Assembly (NCBI GenBank): GCA_945868555.1
Contig: CAMBMC010000076.1
Coordinates: 1 to 9,415 of the forward strand
DNA: 9,415 nucleotides
Reading direction: 5' to 3'
Source: Chitinophaga pinensis
Lineage (GTDB): Bacteria; Bacteroidota; Bacteroidia; Flavobacteriales_D; Crocinitomicaceae
The position numbers were made by a program, and so were the translations under genes. Shown here one piece after another: positions 1 to 6,143 of the stretch (position 1 is its first letter; each line of letters begins with the position of its first letter). The notes under the pieces were generated by a model, which saw only the letters and a program-made list of their open reading frames with translations, ran no database searches and had not been told where the DNA came from.

Positions 1-458
1 GGACAGCACTTGTGTTTGTTCTTTTGCTTTTTGTCATCACTAAATTCATTTGGAAGCCTATTCTTTCTATGGTGAATGAGCGTGAGCAAAAAATCGCTGA
101 GTCACTAGAATTGGCCGAACGCACGAAAGAAGAAATGAAATCGCTGCAAGCGGAAAACGAAAATATTTTGAAGCAAGCACGTGCTGAGCGCGATGGCATG
201 TTGAAAGATGCGCGTGAGGTTGCTGCGAAAATGGTAGAAGATGCGAAGGCTGGTGCGAAAACAGAGTCCGAAAAAATACTCATCGCAGCACGTCAGTCCA
301 TTGAATCTGAAAAAGCAGCTGCAGTAGCAGAGTTGAAAACACAGGTTGCTTCATTTGCTTTGGAAATTGCAGAGAAAGTAATCCGTGGTGAATTGTCATC
401 GGATGACAAACAAAAAATGCTTGCAGAGAAATTGGCAAGTGATATCAACATGAATTAA
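1..458 (+). CDS. atpF: ATP synthase Fo subunit b, 5' end outside window
   Basis: Subunit b is the peripheral stalk of FoF1-ATP synthase: an N-terminal membrane helix anchors it next to subunit a, and a long cytoplasmic coiled coil reaches the delta subunit and holds the F1 head still. The frame is open to the window edge (first whole codon at position 3), so the true start lies upstream; the GTG at 12 is only an internal valine. The visible part starts inside the hydrophobic helix (ALVFVLLLFVITKFIWKPI), followed by the family-typical FIWKPI...ER...I turn and a long charged helix rich in Glu, Lys and Ala. Probably only about 15-20 residues are missing. The stop is 9 bp before atpH, consistent with one operon. 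Identity is secure from sequence and context together. Confidence 0.95.
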   Translation, partial: TALVFVLLLFVITKFIWKPILSMVNEREQKIAESLELAERTKEEMKSLQAENENILKQARAERDGMLKDAREVAAKMVEDAKAGAKTESEKILIAARQSIESEKAAAVAELKTQVASFALEIAEKVIRGELSSDDKQKMLAEKLASDINMN

Positions 459-467
459 TTCGGTCGC

Positions 468-1001
468 ATGAAAAGCACGAAAGCAGCATCCCGCTACGCG
501 AAAGCCCTACTTGAACTTGCCATCGAGAACAAGATGGTTGATGCCATTGCGAAAGACATGCAACACCTTGCATCAGTGTGTGCAGAGAACCCTGATTTTA
601 TCAAGTTTCTGAACTCACCGGTCGTGCGTGCAGACAAGAAGATCGCCATTTTCAAAGAAATCTTCGGTCAATTTGAACAACTATCTACGCTTTTTGTGAA
701 TTTAATCTTCACGAATCGTCGTGAGTTTTTATTCGCTGAAATTGCGGGGTCGTTCAATGATCAAGTAAAGACCTACAAAGGAATTGTTCCTTTGACCATC
801 ACTTCCGCATCTGCATTAAATGTAACGACAAAAGAAGCAATTCTTTCCAAAATTCGTGGTGCAGTGACAGGTGAATTGGAAATCACTGAAGAAATTGATC
901 CTGAATTGATTGGTGGATTCATCGTTCGCATGGGCGATACCCAAATTGATGCGTCGATTTCCAATCAGCTCAACAACTTAAAACAACGCTTAACAAAATA
1001 A
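468..1001 (+). CDS. atpH: ATP synthase F1 subunit delta (OSCP)
   Basis: Delta sits on top of the alpha3beta3 head and joins it to the b-subunit stalk. The 177-aa length is normal for the family. The N-terminal part (residues 1 to about 105) matches the helical OSCP domain, opening with a SRYAKALLELA segment typical of delta. The C-terminal part carries the family signature GGFIVRMGDTQIDASI (near residues 149-164), followed by a basic LNNLKQRL end. The ATG at 468 is the natural start because it lies 9 bp after the atpF stop and gives the canonical N-terminus. There is no Shine-Dalgarno sequence, as is usual in Bacteroidota. A 36-bp gap with a small CGCC-TTA-GGCG inverted repeat (1004-1014) separates it from atpA. 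Confidence 0.95.
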   Translation: MKSTKAASRYAKALLELAIENKMVDAIAKDMQHLASVCAENPDFIKFLNSPVVRADKKIAIFKEIFGQFEQLSTLFVNLIFTNRREFLFAEIAGSFNDQVKTYKGIVPLTITSASALNVTTKEAILSKIRGAVTGELEITEEIDPELIGGFIVRMGDTQIDASISNQLNNLKQRLTK

Positions 1002-1037
1002 CACGCCTTAGGCGAAAATCAATAATTTGACATAGAC

Positions 1038-2612
1038 ATGGCAGATGTAAAACCAGCAGAAGTTTCTGCAATTTTAAGAGAACAGCTTTCAGGATTCCGT
1101 TCTGAAGCTGAACTTCAAGAGGTAGGTACCGTTCTCCAAGTGGGTGACGGAATTGCTCGTATTTACGGATTGAACGGTGTTCAGTACGGTGAGCTTATCG
1201 AGTTCGATGGTGGACTTCAAGGAATCGCATTGAACCTTGAGGAAGACAACGTTGGAGCAGTATTGCTTGGACGTTCTTCGGACGTAAAAGAAGGAGATAC
1301 TGTAAAACGATTGGGTCGGATCGCATCGGTGAAAATCGGTGATGGTATGGTTGGTCGTGTAGTAGATACATTGGGAATGCCTATCGATGGGAAAGGACCA
1401 ATCACTGGTGAACTTTACGAAATGCCGATCGAGCGCAAAGCTCCAGGGGTTATCTTTCGTCAGCCGGTAACGGAGCCTCTTCAAACAGGGATCAAAGCGG
1501 TAGATGCGATGATTCCAATTGGACGTGGACAACGTGAGTTGATTATTGGTGACCGTCAAACAGGTAAAACAACTGTTGCGATCGATACCATCATCAACCA
1601 ACGTGAGTTTTACGACCGCGGTGAGCCTGTATTCTGTATCTATGTTGCCATCGGACAGAAAGGTTCTACTGTAGCTGGTATCGTGAAGAAATTCGAAGAT
1701 GCAGGTGCAATGGCCTACACAGTGGTTGTTGCTTCAAACGCATCTGACCCTGCTACCATGCAGTTTTACGCGCCAATGACAGGAGCTGCGATCGGAGAAT
1801 TTTTCCGTGACTCAGGACGTCCCGCATTGATCGTTTATGATGACTTGTCAAAACAAGCGGTAGCTTACCGTGAGGTTTCATTGTTGCTTCGTCGTCCTCC
1901 GGGCCGTGAGGCATACCCAGGTGACGTATTCTACCTTCACTCCAGATTGTTGGAGCGTGCAGCGAAAATCATCTCTGATGACAAAATTGCAGCACAAATG
2001 AATGACCTTCCAGCATCATTGAAAGGAATCGTTAAAGGTGGAGGATCATTGACTGCACTCCCAATCATTGAAACACAAGCGGGTGACGTTTCTGCATATA
2101 TCCCAACAAACGTGATTTCGATTACGGACGGACAGATTTTCTTGGAGTCTGACTTGTTCAACTCAGGTATTCGTCCAGCGATCAACGTTGGTATCTCTGT
2201 ATCTCGTGTTGGAGGTTCAGCACAAATTAAGTCCATGAAGAAGGTTGCGGGTACATTGAAGCTTGACCAAGCACAGTACCGCGAATTGGAAGCATTTGCG
2301 AAGTTCGGATCTGACCTAGATGCGGCGACTAAATCTGTATTGGATAAAGGAGCACGTAACGTGGAAATCTTGAAGCAACGCGAAGGTGACCCATTCCCAG
2401 TTGAAAAGCAAATTGCAATCATCTACTTAGGAACAAATGGTTTGCTTCAGCGCGTTCCAATTTCGAAAGTGAAAGAATTTGAAAAAGAGTACTTGAACTA
2501 TTTAGATGCAAAACATGCAGATGTATTGGTAGCACTTAGAGCCGGAAAATATACGGACGAGATTACAGACACATTGAAGCGTGTAGCGAAAGAACTCACT
2601 GATAAATATTAA
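1038..2612 (+). CDS. atpA: ATP synthase F1 subunit alpha
   Basis: Alpha alternates with beta in the catalytic hexamer, binds non-exchanged nucleotide and supplies the arginine finger to the beta catalytic site. At 524 aa it is slightly longer than the E. coli protein (about 513). The Walker A loop GDRQTGKT is at residues 171-178, the LIVYDD Walker B segment lies in the middle, and the alpha/beta signature PAINVGISVS is at 380-389, followed directly by the catalytic Arg390 of SRVGG. The N-terminal beta-barrel and C-terminal helical domains are both present, with no frameshift or missing key residue. Codon use is even and the gene looks well expressed. It is the third operon gene in the window. 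Confidence 0.98.
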   Translation: MADVKPAEVSAILREQLSGFRSEAELQEVGTVLQVGDGIARIYGLNGVQYGELIEFDGGLQGIALNLEEDNVGAVLLGRSSDVKEGDTVKRLGRIASVKIGDGMVGRVVDTLGMPIDGKGPITGELYEMPIERKAPGVIFRQPVTEPLQTGIKAVDAMIPIGRGQRELIIGDRQTGKTTVAIDTIINQREFYDRGEPVFCIYVAIGQKGSTVAGIVKKFEDAGAMAYTVVVASNASDPATMQFYAPMTGAAIGEFFRDSGRPALIVYDDLSKQAVAYREVSLLLRRPPGREAYPGDVFYLHSRLLERAAKIISDDKIAAQMNDLPASLKGIVKGGGSLTALPIIETQAGDVSAYIPTNVISITDGQIFLESDLFNSGIRPAINVGISVSRVGGSAQIKSMKKVAGTLKLDQAQYRELEAFAKFGSDLDAATKSVLDKGARNVEILKQREGDPFPVEKQIAIIYLGTNGLLQRVPISKVKEFEKEYLNYLDAKHADVLVALRAGKYTDEITDTLKRVAKELTDKY

Positions 2613-2616
2613 TACG

Positions 2617-2641
2617 CATTGTCAATTTAACCATTGTCAAT
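2617..2641. repeat. 10-bp direct repeat in the atpA-atpG gap
   Basis: CATTGTCAAT occurs twice without mismatch, at 2617-2626 and 2632-2641 (period 15), filling most of the 37-bp gap between the atpA stop and the atpG start. It ends 8 bp before the atpG ATG. It may be a translation-control or mRNA-processing site, or a chance local duplication; the sequence does not decide. Confidence 0.6.
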
Positions 2642-2649
2642 AAAGGGAT

Positions 2650-3525
2650 ATGCCAAGTCTTAAAGAAATACGAAACAGAATCCAATCCGTGGGTTCAACC
2701 ATGCAGATCACTTCGGCCATGAAGATGGTTTCTGCAGCCAAATTGAAGCGTGCACAAGATGCCATTACGCAAATGCGCCCGTATTCACAAAAGCTGCAAG
2801 AAATTCTTAGTAACCTAAGTGCAACATTGGACCTGTCTGAAAATGCCTACTCCGAAGCACGCGACGTGAAAAAGACACTTATTGTCGGAATCACATCAAA
2901 CCGTGGTCTCTGTGGTGGATTCAACAACAACATCATCAAACGGACAAACATCCTGGTGAATGAGGAGTTGAAAGGACAAGAAGTTTCTGTACTCTGTCTT
3001 GGAAAGAAAATTCGCGATTCCTTCAAGCGTTCGGATGCCTACTACATCAATGATGTCATTGCTCCAGTTGAAGACATTTTCAATCAACTTTCTTTTGACA
3101 ACGTGGCGATCATCGCTGCAGACTTGATGGATCGTTTCAAGAAAAAGGAATTCGACCGCGTGCTTGTGGTGTACAATCAGTTTGTAAACGCTGGTTCTCA
3201 AAACGTCATGACAGAGCAGCTTTTACCGATCGTTCCTACCGTACAAAAAGACCTAAGTTCAACGGGGGACTACATCTTCGAACCGTCAAAAAATGAAATC
3301 GTTGACGAGTTGATCCCGAAATCATTGAAAATTCAGTTGTTCAAAGCCATCCTTGATTCGAATGCAGCGGAGCATGGCGCGCGTATGACCGCGATGCACA
3401 AAGCAACGGACAATGCGAAAGACTTGGAGAAAAGCTTGAAATTGAGCTACAACAAAGCACGTCAAGCTTCCATTACCAATGAAATCCTCGAGATTGTTGG
3501 TGGTGCAGAAGCATTGAATTCGTAA
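2650..3525 (+). CDS. atpG: ATP synthase F1 subunit gamma
   Basis: Gamma is the rotating central shaft that couples the Fo c-ring to the catalytic head. Both helices of its coiled coil are recognisable: the N-terminal one (MPSLKEIRNRIQSVGSTMQI, then TSAMKMVSAAKLKRAQ) and the C-terminal one, with the family signature around EHGARMTAMHKATDNA (residues about 239-254) and the ending ITNEILEIVGGAEAL. The central globular domain contains the typical SNRGLCGGFN loop. The 291-aa length is normal. The ATG at 2650 gives the canonical MPSLKEIR start. It is the last gene of this operon: a strong terminator follows within 20-50 bp and the next gene lies on the opposite strand. Confidence 0.97.
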   Translation: MPSLKEIRNRIQSVGSTMQITSAMKMVSAAKLKRAQDAITQMRPYSQKLQEILSNLSATLDLSENAYSEARDVKKTLIVGITSNRGLCGGFNNNIIKRTNILVNEELKGQEVSVLCLGKKIRDSFKRSDAYYINDVIAPVEDIFNQLSFDNVAIIAADLMDRFKKKEFDRVLVVYNQFVNAGSQNVMTEQLLPIVPTVQKDLSSTGDYIFEPSKNEIVDELIPKSLKIQLFKAILDSNAAEHGARMTAMHKATDNAKDLEKSLKLSYNKARQASITNEILEIVGGAEALNS

Positions 3526-3544
3526 GAAAAGAAAATACATGATG

Positions 3545-3575
3545 AAAGCGGTGTCCAATGGGTACCGCTTTTTTT
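3545..3575 (+). terminator. Intrinsic terminator of the atp operon
   Basis: A 12-bp stem pairs AAAGCGGTGTCC (3545-3556) with GGGTACCGCTTT (3560-3571), with two G-U wobbles, around a 3-nt AAT loop. It runs straight into seven T residues (3569-3575). It lies 20 bp after the atpG stop and 6 bp before the end of the convergent hydrolase gene. On the - strand the hairpin is followed by only three T residues, so it should stop + strand transcription much better than - strand transcription. Confidence 0.9.
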
Positions 3576-3580
3576 GTGCC

Positions 3581-4342
3581 TTAACGCAAGCAGAAGCTCA
3601 ATACAGCATCTAGGAATTCTTCAGGAGCCTCGGCGTGCACCCAATGTCCAGCGCCAGTGATCGTCACCAACTGAGAGTCCGCGAAGCGTTCCTCCAATTC
3701 TGCGATGTCCTCATCTCTTATGTAGCCCGACAGTTCGCCACGAATAAACAGCGTTGGCAACATCACCTCAATCTCAGGGACCTCAGCCAGCACTTCCGCC
3801 ATCTTCGTTTCCAATACGGGAAGGTTCATGCGCCACGCCAACTGCCCTTTCTCTTTCCAGTAAAGGTTCTTCAAAATGAATTGACGAACACCGTCCGAGT
3901 CGATGTGTTGCTTTAAAATGGCTTCAGCCTCGCTTCGTACCTTGATCCTTTCCAAATCGATGGCATGCATCCCAGCGATGATGTGGTCGTGGTGCTGCGG
4001 ATAGGCTTTCACGCCGATGTCCACCACAATCAATTTTTCTAAGTACGAAGGGAAACGCTGCGCGAAATTCACGGCGACCTTCCCTCCCATCGAATGTCCA
4101 AGAAGAATTACTTTCGACAACTTCAAGGAATTAAAAAGTTCCTTGAGGTCTTCCGCCATTAACTCGTACGAAAACTCATCGCTCCACGGCGAATGGCCAT
4201 GGTTCCGCAAATCCACCAGGATCACACGGTAATATTCAGACAAGCGCTTTGCGTGTGTTTGCCAATTGTCAGAAAACCCGAACAAGCCGTGTAAAATCAC
4301 CAAGGGTTGACCTTGGCCCATTTCCCTGTAATACAATTCCAT
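3581..4342 (-). CDS. Alpha/beta hydrolase, YbfF/ABHD11-like esterase
   Basis: A cytoplasmic serine hydrolase (253 aa, about the length of E. coli YbfF) with no signal peptide. The oxyanion motif HGLFG is at residues 18-22, the nucleophile elbow GHSMGG at 82-87 (Ser84), and GAGHWVHAEAPEEF near the C-terminus provides His233. The likely acid is Asp108 in VVDIG, the position used by YbfF-type enzymes rather than the more common late Asp. A helical cap covers residues about 115-190. Family members hydrolyse short acyl esters, and some act on acyl-CoA or lipid esters; the substrate here cannot be read from sequence. The gene starts 9 bp after the engB stop, so the two are probably co-transcribed. 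It converges on the atp terminator. Confidence 0.88.
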   Translation of the reverse strand: MELYYREMGQGQPLVILHGLFGFSDNWQTHAKRLSEYYRVILVDLRNHGHSPWSDEFSYELMAEDLKELFNSLKLSKVILLGHSMGGKVAVNFAQRFPSYLEKLIVVDIGVKAYPQHHDHIIAGMHAIDLERIKVRSEAEAILKQHIDSDGVRQFILKNLYWKEKGQLAWRMNLPVLETKMAEVLAEVPEIEVMLPTLFIRGELSGYIRDEDIAELEERFADSQLVTITGAGHWVHAEAPEEFLDAVLSFCLR

Positions 4343-4351
4343 CTGAGAAAT

Positions 4352-4954
4352 TTAGTACACCGAATCACTCATAATCGCCTCGATGTAATTCAAGATCTTC
4401 TCCCGACCGAAAGCAGATTCACTCGATGTCGTAAACACTGGAGGTAAAGCCTCCCACGATTGCAGCATCACCTTTTTGTACTTCGCCAAGTTCTTTTGCA
4501 GGGCACTCGACGACAGTTTATCTATCTTCGTGAAGATCATCGAAAACGGAATCTCCTTCGATCCACACCAATTCATGAAATCCAAGTCAATTTGTTGTGG
4601 CTCAAGACGGCTATCGAGTAAGACAAACACGTTCATCAAGGGCGCGCGCTTCGTGAGGTAATCCACAATGAATTTCTCCCATTTCTCCCGCTGCACCTTC
4701 GACGCCTTCGCATAGCCATATCCAGGCAAATCGACCACATACCATTGTTCATTCACAATAAAGTGGTTGATCAGCTGAGTTTTTCCCGGACGGCCGGAGG
4801 TCTTTGCCAAATTCTTTTGTTCCATCAACATGTTGATGAGTGAGCTCTTCCCCACATTGGAACGCCCGATAAAGGCAAACTCTGGTTTCCCGTCCGTTGG
4901 ACAGAGGGTATGGTTGGTATTCGAAATGACGAACGTTGCAGTTTTGATTTTCAT
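4352..4954 (-). CDS. engB: Ribosome biogenesis GTP-binding protein EngB/YsxC/YihA
   Basis: An essential TRAFAC-class GTPase that assists assembly of the large ribosomal subunit. All G motifs are present: G1 GRSNVGKS (30-37), the G2 threonine in RPGKTQ (55-60), G3 DLPGYG (75-80), G4 TKID (142-145) and G5 around TSS (176-178). The frame is open further upstream to 5065, but I place the start at 4954 (MKIKTATFV). This gives 200 aa, the normal family length, while the extra 37 codons are Cys/His/Pro-rich, fall in the repeat region and would span the promoter box at 4961-4969. It is the first gene of a probable two-gene operon with the hydrolase and is divergent from the cassette at 5350. Confidence 0.95.
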   Translation of the reverse strand: MKIKTATFVISNTNHTLCPTDGKPEFAFIGRSNVGKSSLINMLMEQKNLAKTSGRPGKTQLINHFIVNEQWYVVDLPGYGYAKASKVQREKWEKFIVDYLTKRAPLMNVFVLLDSRLEPQQIDLDFMNWCGSKEIPFSMIFTKIDKLSSSALQKNLAKYKKVMLQSWEALPPVFTTSSESAFGREKILNYIEAIMSDSVY

Positions 4955-4960
4955 GATGGG

Positions 4961-4969
4961 GCAAAGATA
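4961..4969 (-). promoter_or_regulatory. Bacteroidota-type -7 promoter box of engB
   Basis: Read on the - strand this is TATCTTTGC, a full match to the Bacteroidota -7 consensus TAnnTTTG used by the phylum's primary sigma factor. Six bases (CCCATC) separate it from the engB ATG, so transcription would start at or within a few bases of the start codon, giving a leaderless or nearly leaderless mRNA. No clean -33 TTG is present at the usual spacing; the nearest TTG is only 11 bp upstream of the box. The -7 box match is direct observation; promoter activity is inference. Confidence 0.6.
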
Positions 4970-5024
4970 CGAGTAAAGAACAATGTTGGTGTGGTGCTTC
5001 GCCTTAAATTCCGTGTTTGGTGGA

Positions 5025-5075
5025 TGGAGCGTGGAACTTTGGTTGGAACATGGAGCATGGAGCATAGAACATGGA
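5025..5075. repeat. Degenerate heptanucleotide tandem array
   Basis: Units of consensus TGGARCA stand head to tail: TGGAACA (5044-5050), TGGAGCA (5051-5057), TGGAGCA (5058-5064), TAGAACA (5065-5071) and a partial TGGA (5072-5075). Two more degenerate units, TGGAGCG (5025-5031) and TGGAACT (5032-5038), precede them, offset by a 5-bp TTGGT-type spacer. Differences are mostly A/G transitions. The period of 7 does not preserve a reading frame and no gene crosses it. Function is unknown; slippage between replications would explain the array. Confidence 0.85.
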
Positions 5076-5104
5076 TTTATTTCTCACTCACAAGCCGAGG
5101 GCGA

Positions 5105-5152
5105 TCTATGCTCTATCAGCGCAGCGGTCTATGTTCCATCAACGCAGCACGG
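5105..5152. repeat. 23-bp tandem duplication containing inverted heptads
   Basis: Two adjacent copies, 5105-5127 and 5128-5152, match at 18 of their first 21 positions, all three differences being transitions; the second copy has two extra bases near its end. Each copy contains one heptad of the preceding array in reverse orientation: TGCTCTA at 5109-5115 and TGTTCCA at 5132-5138. As a result TCTATGCTC (5105-5113) is an exact reverse complement of 5060-5068, and 5128-5138 pairs with 5044-5054 at 10 of 11 positions, so the two repeat blocks could fold on each other in RNA or single-stranded DNA. Confidence 0.8.
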
Positions 5153-5173
5153 AGAAATCGTTAGGACTTCCCT

Positions 5174-5244
5174 ATGCCTTTCAAGCATTCGTTGGCTTAG
5201 AGGACTAAGAACTCCACGGTATAAAAGGGATATTCATCTCTACC
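5174..5244. other. Run of small hairpins, possible structured RNA
   Basis: Successive inverted repeats follow the tandem duplication: an imperfect ATGC...GCAT pair near 5174-5188, a perfect CTTAG-AGGA-CTAAG stem-loop at 5196-5209, and a GGTA...GGGAT-attc-ATCTC-TACC structure at 5218-5244 with one wobble and a 5-nt bulge. Each is short, and only the order and density make them notable. It could be a small RNA, a REP-like element or chance. No promoter or terminator that would frame an RNA gene is clear. Confidence 0.25.
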
Positions 5245-5349
5245 TTATTTAAATTGCACTTTTTTTTCTTGTCAATCCTAAATCACTTTGAAAGTTTAAC
5301 CTTATATTCATAGTGGCTACAATGATGTCAAATTACAAACCAGCCCCAA

Positions 5350-6087
5350 ATGAAAGAAGAAACTACAGCAAAAGATATAGAATCGCTAGTTGAAGATTCA
5401 ACACCTGATTTGCGAATAAAAAGTGCAAGTTTGAGGGCGCACCCAAATTCACGCTTGGATACAATGGATAGAAAACGTCATCCGTTGTATGATGAAAGTA
5501 TTCCGTATCGCGACATGTCCGATGCTTCAACGAAAAAAGAAAGTATTCGTCAGTTAATTGAAAAGCTAGACGTAACAAATAGTTTACGCTACCAACGCAC
5601 CATTGAAGACACGTATTGCAATGTGTATTCTTACGATTTTTGCTACTTCTCAAAAGTTTATTTGCCCACAGTTTGGTGGACAGACGAATCGCTTGAAAAA
5701 ATACTCAATGGGCAAGAAGTGATTCCTGTTTTGGAAGATACGGTTGAACCTATATACTCTAGTGCGATACATGATTGGTTTTTAGAGTGGGGAGCTTCTT
5801 TTGGATGGAAACGAATGACAAGTCTCGACGAAATCCAACAAAAAGTAAATGAAGAGGGCGGAATTGGGATGATCTGTGCAAAAAGAAAAATCAAAGGACT
5901 TTCTGGCCACATCGTACCTATCGTTCCTGAAACGAATGAAAAAAAAGCCTATCGAGAAAATGGCGTTGTGATTTATCCATTGCAGTCGCAAGCAGGAAAA
6001 CGGAATTTCAACTATTTTTCAAAAGCACGAAAAGACTGGTGGAATCATGAGCGCTATTCCTCTTATGTCTTTTACTATCATGATTGA
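5350..6087 (+). CDS. Putative papain-fold (NlpC/P60- or CHAP-like) amidase
   Basis: A 245-aa protein without signal peptide or membrane helix. Residues 1 to about 80 are polar and charged, probably a flexible or accessory region. From about residue 85 the pattern suggests a papain-like cysteine hydrolase: DTYCNVYSYDFC (Cys90, with the Cys-Asn-x-Tyr-x-x-Asp arrangement seen in NlpC/P60-like amidases), a VYLPTVWW segment, and a later strand SGHIVPIVPE supplying His187 and possibly Glu194. The end, PLQSQAG followed by NF and WW with an aromatic-rich C-terminus, looks like a conserved closing motif. Such folds cut amide bonds in peptidoglycan peptides or gamma-glutamyl compounds. Without an export signal, the target would be cytoplasmic or reached through another secretion route. 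It lies 56 bp before a ligase-like gene on the same strand, probably one transcript. The fold assignment rests on motifs only, and a different cysteine hydrolase fold is possible. Confidence 0.45.
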   Translation: MKEETTAKDIESLVEDSTPDLRIKSASLRAHPNSRLDTMDRKRHPLYDESIPYRDMSDASTKKESIRQLIEKLDVTNSLRYQRTIEDTYCNVYSYDFCYFSKVYLPTVWWTDESLEKILNGQEVIPVLEDTVEPIYSSAIHDWFLEWGASFGWKRMTSLDEIQQKVNEEGGIGMICAKRKIKGLSGHIVPIVPETNEKKAYRENGVVIYPLQSQAGKRNFNYFSKARKDWWNHERYSSYVFYYHD

Positions 6088-6143
6088 GCAAAAACTATTC
6101 AGTCAAACCAATTGTTATAAAGCTTAACAAGCCTATAAATTAG

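Larger units (their letters stand above)
4970..5349. other. Repeat-rich intergenic region between engB and the cassette
   Basis: This stretch has no convincing gene. Short open frames exist on the + strand (for example 4983-5252), but they run through tandem repeats and hairpins and resemble no known protein. It holds, in order, a heptad array (5025-5075), a 23-bp tandem duplication (5105-5152), small hairpins (5174-5244) and an AT-rich stretch with a T8 run near 5261-5268 just upstream of the gene at 5350. The middle part (about 5025-5220) is visibly richer in G+C than the flanks. I found no clear TAnnTTTG box for the downstream gene; TATATTCA near 5303 is a poor partial match. Confidence 0.6.

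Noticed and set aside
1004..1014. CGCC-TTA-GGCG inverted repeat between atpH and atpA as a terminator or attenuator
   Set aside because: A 4-bp stem with no T-tract inside an operon that must continue; noted only in the atpH entry.
1089..1601. 170-codon open frame on the - strand inside atpA
   Set aside because: It lies wholly within the conserved alpha-subunit gene, is Cys/Thr/Ser-rich as expected of an antisense shadow, and has no domain pattern.
1937..2422. 161-codon open frame on the - strand inside atpA
   Set aside because: Another antisense shadow of the well-supported atpA gene.
4955..5065. Upstream extension of engB by 37 codons
   Set aside because: The extra peptide is Cys/His/Pro-rich, reads through the heptad repeat and the -7 promoter box, and would make the protein longer than the family norm; the start at 4954 gives the canonical 200 aa.
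5025..5152. Possible CRISPR array
   Set aside because: The repeats are 7-bp and 23-bp tandem units without unique spacers between them, and no cas gene is near.
4910..5252. Two overlapping + strand open frames across the engB upstream region
   Set aside because: They overlap the engB coding start or consist of translated tandem repeats and hairpins, share no recognisable motif, and show no plausible domain.
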